53,274 nt of DNA from DAIDJM01 sp964250215 (GTDB lineage: Bacteria; Pseudomonadota; Alphaproteobacteria; Acetobacterales; Acetobacteraceae): positions 1 through 53,274 of the forward strand of contig CAXUEX010000002.1 of NCBI GenBank assembly GCA_964250215.1, given 5' to 3'. Both the position numbers and the translations under genes were made by a program. Position 1 is the first letter of the stretch. Each line of letters begins with the position of its first letter. Under the pieces are notes generated by a model. It was not told where the DNA came from. It worked only from the letters and a program-made list of their open reading frames with translations, and ran no database searches. This document shows, one piece after another, positions 50,915-53,274 of this stretch.

Positions 50915-51835
50915 GCCCGAGCAGGTCCGCGACGACAGCTACCGGGAACCACGCAGCAGCGGCGGCATAGCGCCGCGCCAGCCGGCGCGGTTCGCGCGCC
51001 AGCCGCCACAGCCATTCCAGTCCGAGCGACTGCGCGGCGATCGGCGCGCGCGGCACGAGACCGAGTTGCACGCGCACCGCCTGGCCGACGCACAGCGCCC
51101 AGCATGGCGGCAGCGCGGTTCTGTTCTGCTCAACGAATATTTCGCTAGCCGGCGCGCCGAGTGCCATGACCAGGATTGTGGGCCGCCAGTCGCGGATGTC
51201 GGCCGCAAGTTCGAGCTGGGCTTCGTGGTTCGGCAGCAGACCAGGGGGCGCCACCGCGGCGCGTAGGGTCAGGCCTTGCGCGTCGGCCCATTGCCGCAGC
51301 ACCGCGGCGGTGATCAGGCCTTCGGTGACGACGAAGACGCGCTGCGATTTCAGCTCGGGATGCGCGGCGAGGCGGCGATAGATTTCGCAGCCGGTGACGC
51401 GCCGGAAGCTGCCGGAGCGTCGCAGCCTGGCATAGAGCGCGATGGGCCATCCATCGGCGCAGATCAGCGCGGCGTAGGCATAGGCGGCGCGGAAAGCGGG
51501 ACGGCGCAGCAGACGTAGATGTTCGAGATTGGGGGTGACGAGGAGTTGAAGCGCCGGCGGCGGTTGCAGCACACGGGCGACGACGGCTTCGGCCGCAAGC
51601 GACGAGAGCGCCATGCCGAAAACGGGCACGCCGAAAACGGGCACGCCGAAGATGGGCACGCCGAANNNNNNNNNNNNNNNNNNNNNNNNNNNNNNNNNNN
51701 NNNNNNNNNNNNNNNNNNNNNNNNNNNNNNNNNNNNNNNNNNNNNNNNNNNNNNNNNNNNNNNNNCCATGCCGAAAACGGGCACGCCGAAAACGGGCACG
51801 CCGAAGATGGGCACGCCGAAAGCGGAGCGGCTCAC
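50832..51835 (-). CDS. WecG/TagA/CpsF-type glycosyltransferase, interrupted by an assembly gap
   Basis: The readable part shows VTPNLEHLRLLRRPAFRAAY, LICADGWPIALYARLRR, FRRVTGCEIYRRLAAHPELK, PNHEAQLELAADIRDWRPTI and LVMALGAPASEIFVEQNRTA, the blocks of the GT26 family, which adds ManNAcA or another sugar in early surface-polymer synthesis. From the GTG at 51833-51835 the start reads MSRSA and then FGVPIFGVPVFGVPVFGM, a 15-bp tandem repeat crossing the 100-N gap. The GTG overlaps the preceding stop as GTGA. If the gap is bridged by the 55-bp overlap of its two flanks, the frame from GTG to LSSLAAEAVV is intact. The conserved Asp of the GxD motif appears as Glu in TGCEI. Confidence 0.8.
51611..51665 (-). 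repeat. 15-bp in-frame tandem repeat, copy left of the gap
   Basis: These 55 bases are about 3.5 units of a 15-bp repeat (plus-strand unit GGGCACGCCGAAAAC, one unit with GAT in place of AAC) coding on the minus strand for FGVP(V/I). They are identical to 51766-51820 on the other side of the N gap. Confidence 0.9.
51666..51765. other. Assembly gap of 100 N
   Basis: A round 100-N run marks a scaffold gap of unknown length. Its flanks end in exactly the same 55 bases, so the two contigs may overlap directly instead of being apart. Confidence 0.95.
51766..51820 (-). repeat. 15-bp in-frame tandem repeat, copy right of the gap
   Basis: Identical over 55 bases to 51611-51665. It lies directly after the start codon and four codons of the WecG-like gene. 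Confidence 0.9.
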
Positions 51836-53118
51836 CGCGGCCGCTCCATCTCGCGCCAGGTGGCCATGCAGGTGGCCGTGAACAGCAGCAGCAGCGTGGA
51901 TTTCCGGCCGAGCGAATTGCTGGCCGAGATCGCAAGCAGGAAACACACCACCAGCAGCCGGCCAGGCGGACCCGAGCGACGCCAGCACCACAGCAGCAAC
52001 CACCAAAGTCCGAACAGGAAAAGCGGAAAGCCGATCACGCCAAGCGTGGCGAACATCAGCAGCGCGAAATTCTCGATGACGTCGATGCCACTGGCAAGCC
52101 GCAACATTTCGAGATGCGCAAGCAGATCGGGCCGCGCGGCGCCGAACAGGATCTGCCGCGTGTCGAGCCAGGACAGGATCTGCCATTGCAGCAGCCGGCT
52201 CTGCGCGCTGGCATCCCAGACGCCGTGATGGGCGATGCGGCCGGCAAAGCCGGCGTCGAGCGCGACCGCGGCGAAAATCCCCAGCAGCCCCAGCAGCGTG
52301 GCGGCCCGCGCCAACGTCCAGCCGGAGAGCGGGCGACGTGTTGCCCAAGCCGTGCGCGCAGTACCGGCAGCGAGCCACAGGCAGGCCAGCAGCCCGGCGG
52401 CGAGCGCGGCCCTACCGCCGAACGCAACGAGGCCGGCCGCGAGGCCCAGTAGATAAAGCGCGCGGCGCAATGGCCACCGGGCGGAGGGAGCCACGAAGAA
52501 GCCGATCAGCGTGGCGGTGGCACCGGTGAGCGGGTGATCATAGAGCGCGATGGGGCGAAAATCTTCCGCCAGTTCGGTTGCGGCGACGCCGTTCAGGTAA
52601 AGCGGCAACAGATGCGATCCGGCAGCGAACTCGCCCAGCGCGAGCATGGCGTTGGCGAAAATGCCGAGCTGGAGCAGCAGCTTCAGCCGCGCGCGGGCCG
52701 GCGGCGGCGCTTCCGCGAGTGCCAGGCCCAAACAGCCGGCAGGCAGGAAATTGTCGAACAGCACGATGAGGTTGCTGGTGCCGGTGAAAATCGCGGCGAG
52801 CCCGATGCAGCCGATTATGCAGAGCAGAAAGGCGGCGAGCTCGCGCTGGCGCCAGAGCAGGCCCATGCCGCCACGCGGGCCGGCGAGCGCCAGCAGCGCC
52901 GCGACGTAGGCTAGATAGGTGCCGGGGTGGAGTTTTTCCGCCAGCGTGCCGCCATCGGCGACGTAGCGGCTGCCGATCCAGGTGAGCAGGTTGGCGCCGA
53001 TGCTGAGCTCCACGAGCACGGACGCGAGCGCGGCATGACTGGCCGCGGAAATGCGCCGGCTCGGCACGGCTGCGATTGTGTAAGCCGAGCGCCGCGGAAT
53101 GGCGGCGGCGCTGGTCAC
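51832..53118 (-). CDS. O-antigen ligase/polymerase-like membrane protein
   Basis: The 428-residue protein has about ten to twelve membrane segments and a large loop with DFRPIALYDHPLTGATATLI near the middle, then SAQSRLLQWQILSWLDTRQI and FGAARPDLLAH. The HPL stretch and the following loop-and-helix plan fit the O-antigen ligase/Wzy-C domain (PF04932), which joins or polymerises lipid-linked sugars at the periplasmic face. GTG at 53116-53118 overlaps the preceding stop as GTGA, and its own TGA overlaps the WecG-like GTG, so the three genes are translationally coupled. Wzy polymerase and WaaL ligase cannot be told apart by sequence. Confidence 0.75.
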   Translation of the reverse strand: MTSAAAIPRRSAYTIAAVPSRRISAASHAALASVLVELSIGANLLTWIGSRYVADGGTLAEKLHPGTYLAYVAALLALAGPRGGMGLLWRQRELAAFLLCIIGCIGLAAIFTGTSNLIVLFDNFLPAGCLGLALAEAPPPARARLKLLLQLGIFANAMLALGEFAAGSHLLPLYLNGVAATELAEDFRPIALYDHPLTGATATLIGFFVAPSARWPLRRALYLLGLAAGLVAFGGRAALAAGLLACLWLAAGTARTAWATRRPLSGWTLARAATLLGLLGIFAAVALDAGFAGRIAHHGVWDASAQSRLLQWQILSWLDTRQILFGAARPDLLAHLEMLRLASGIDVIENFALLMFATLGVIGFPLFLFGLWWLLLWCWRRSGPPGRLLVVCFLLAISASNSLGRKSTLLLLFTATCMATWREMERPR

Positions 53119-53274
53119 TCCCGCAGCCAGCGCGGCAGGCGGCCCGGCACACGCGCCAGCACGGTGCCGAGCACGGTGCCACCGATCTGCACCAACTCGG
53201 CCGCGGTGGCCTGCACGTGGGCAAGCCGCGTGCGGCCTGCTTGCACGAGCAGGATTGTGCCGCTGCAAAGCGGC
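53115..53274 (-). CDS. Polysaccharide biosynthesis P-loop/tyrosine-kinase-like protein, C-terminal end (cut by window edge)
   Basis: The last 52 codons read SGTILLVQAGRTRLAHVQAT, AAELVQIGGTVLGTVLARVP and GRLPRWLRE before the TGA. A strand (TILLVQAGRT), a helix and an LGTVLARV strand match the end of CpsD/ExoP-type P-loop kinases (GxxLVVRxGxT...ILGVVLN). These partner with chain-length proteins like the GumC-like protein encoded here on the other strand. No C-terminal Tyr cluster is present. The bulk is outside the window, so the call is tentative. Confidence 0.5.
   Translation of the reverse strand, partial: PLCSGTILLVQAGRTRLAHVQATAAELVQIGGTVLGTVLARVPGRLPRWLRE

Noticed and set aside
51611..51820. 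Possible CRISPR array
   Set aside because: The units are 15 bp, directly adjacent, without spacers, and in frame with a gene.
51519..52452. Plus-strand frames with repeated TGTPK units around the N gap
   Set aside because: They are the complement of the FGVP repeat in the WecG-like gene and cross the N gap; no homology or start supports them.

Overview
The window is a high-GC chromosomal segment of an alphaproteobacterium, most probably Acetobacteraceae (Rhodospirillales). This rests on the unbroken minus-strand order rpsB-tsf-pyrH-frr-uppS-cdsA-dxr-rseP-bamA-ompH-lpxD-fabZ-lpxA, on rpsT beside dnaA, and on the protein sequence styles. No 16S rRNA or other species marker is present. It is a draft assembly with two N gaps (10168-10177 and 51666-51765).

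Layout. 1-2921: end of an NAD(P)H-hydrate repair gene, a multi-hairpin repeat, a CopD-like membrane protein, a GT-C-type membrane protein, and a decayed MNT/HEPN toxin-antitoxin pair. 2970-6499 (minus): ycjF, ycjX, gloA and lpxI, chained by 4-base overlaps in places. 6672-19828: one plus-strand small gene, then the large minus-strand operon (read from 19828 leftwards) for translation factors (S2, EF-Ts, RRF), UMP kinase, undecaprenyl-PP synthase, CDP-DAG synthase, DXP reductoisomerase, RseP, BamA, a Skp-like chaperone and lipid A enzymes. A structured leader and a candidate promoter precede rpsB. 20002-22154: rpsT with a good promoter, then dnaA. 22196-24578: nitronate monooxygenase and crotonase (minus), then a RibB-like protein lacking the usual catalytic motifs. 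24585-31007 (minus): a heavy-metal RND efflux operon (outer-membrane factor, lipoprotein adaptor, permease), then a TraB/GumN protein. 31074-36854: recG facing away from sdhE-mfd. 36945-43578: M23-like protein, small DUF gene and cold-shock gene separated by a strong hairpin, histidine phosphatase, two-gene ABC exporter, rph-rdgB, and an acyltransferase-3 protein. 43673-48570 (plus): hemW, secD, secF and an EAL-domain protein. 48548-49201: a Rieske protein gene without petB/petC. 49358-53274: a polysaccharide locus (GumC/Wzz-like on plus; P-loop kinase end, O-antigen ligase/polymerase-like and WecG-like genes on minus, joined by GTGA overlaps).

Most of the window is core envelope, translation and repair machinery. 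I found no convincing new defence or mobile system and no CRISPR, tRNA or rRNA. The least ordinary items are: a 15-bp in-frame repeat at the start of the WecG-like gene, where removing a 55-bp contig-end overlap restores the reading frame across the gap; the catalytically stripped RibB-like protein; the eroded MNT/HEPN pair; a dispersed hairpin repeat family in operon junctions (three copies); a folded rpsB leader; and the orphan Rieske gene.
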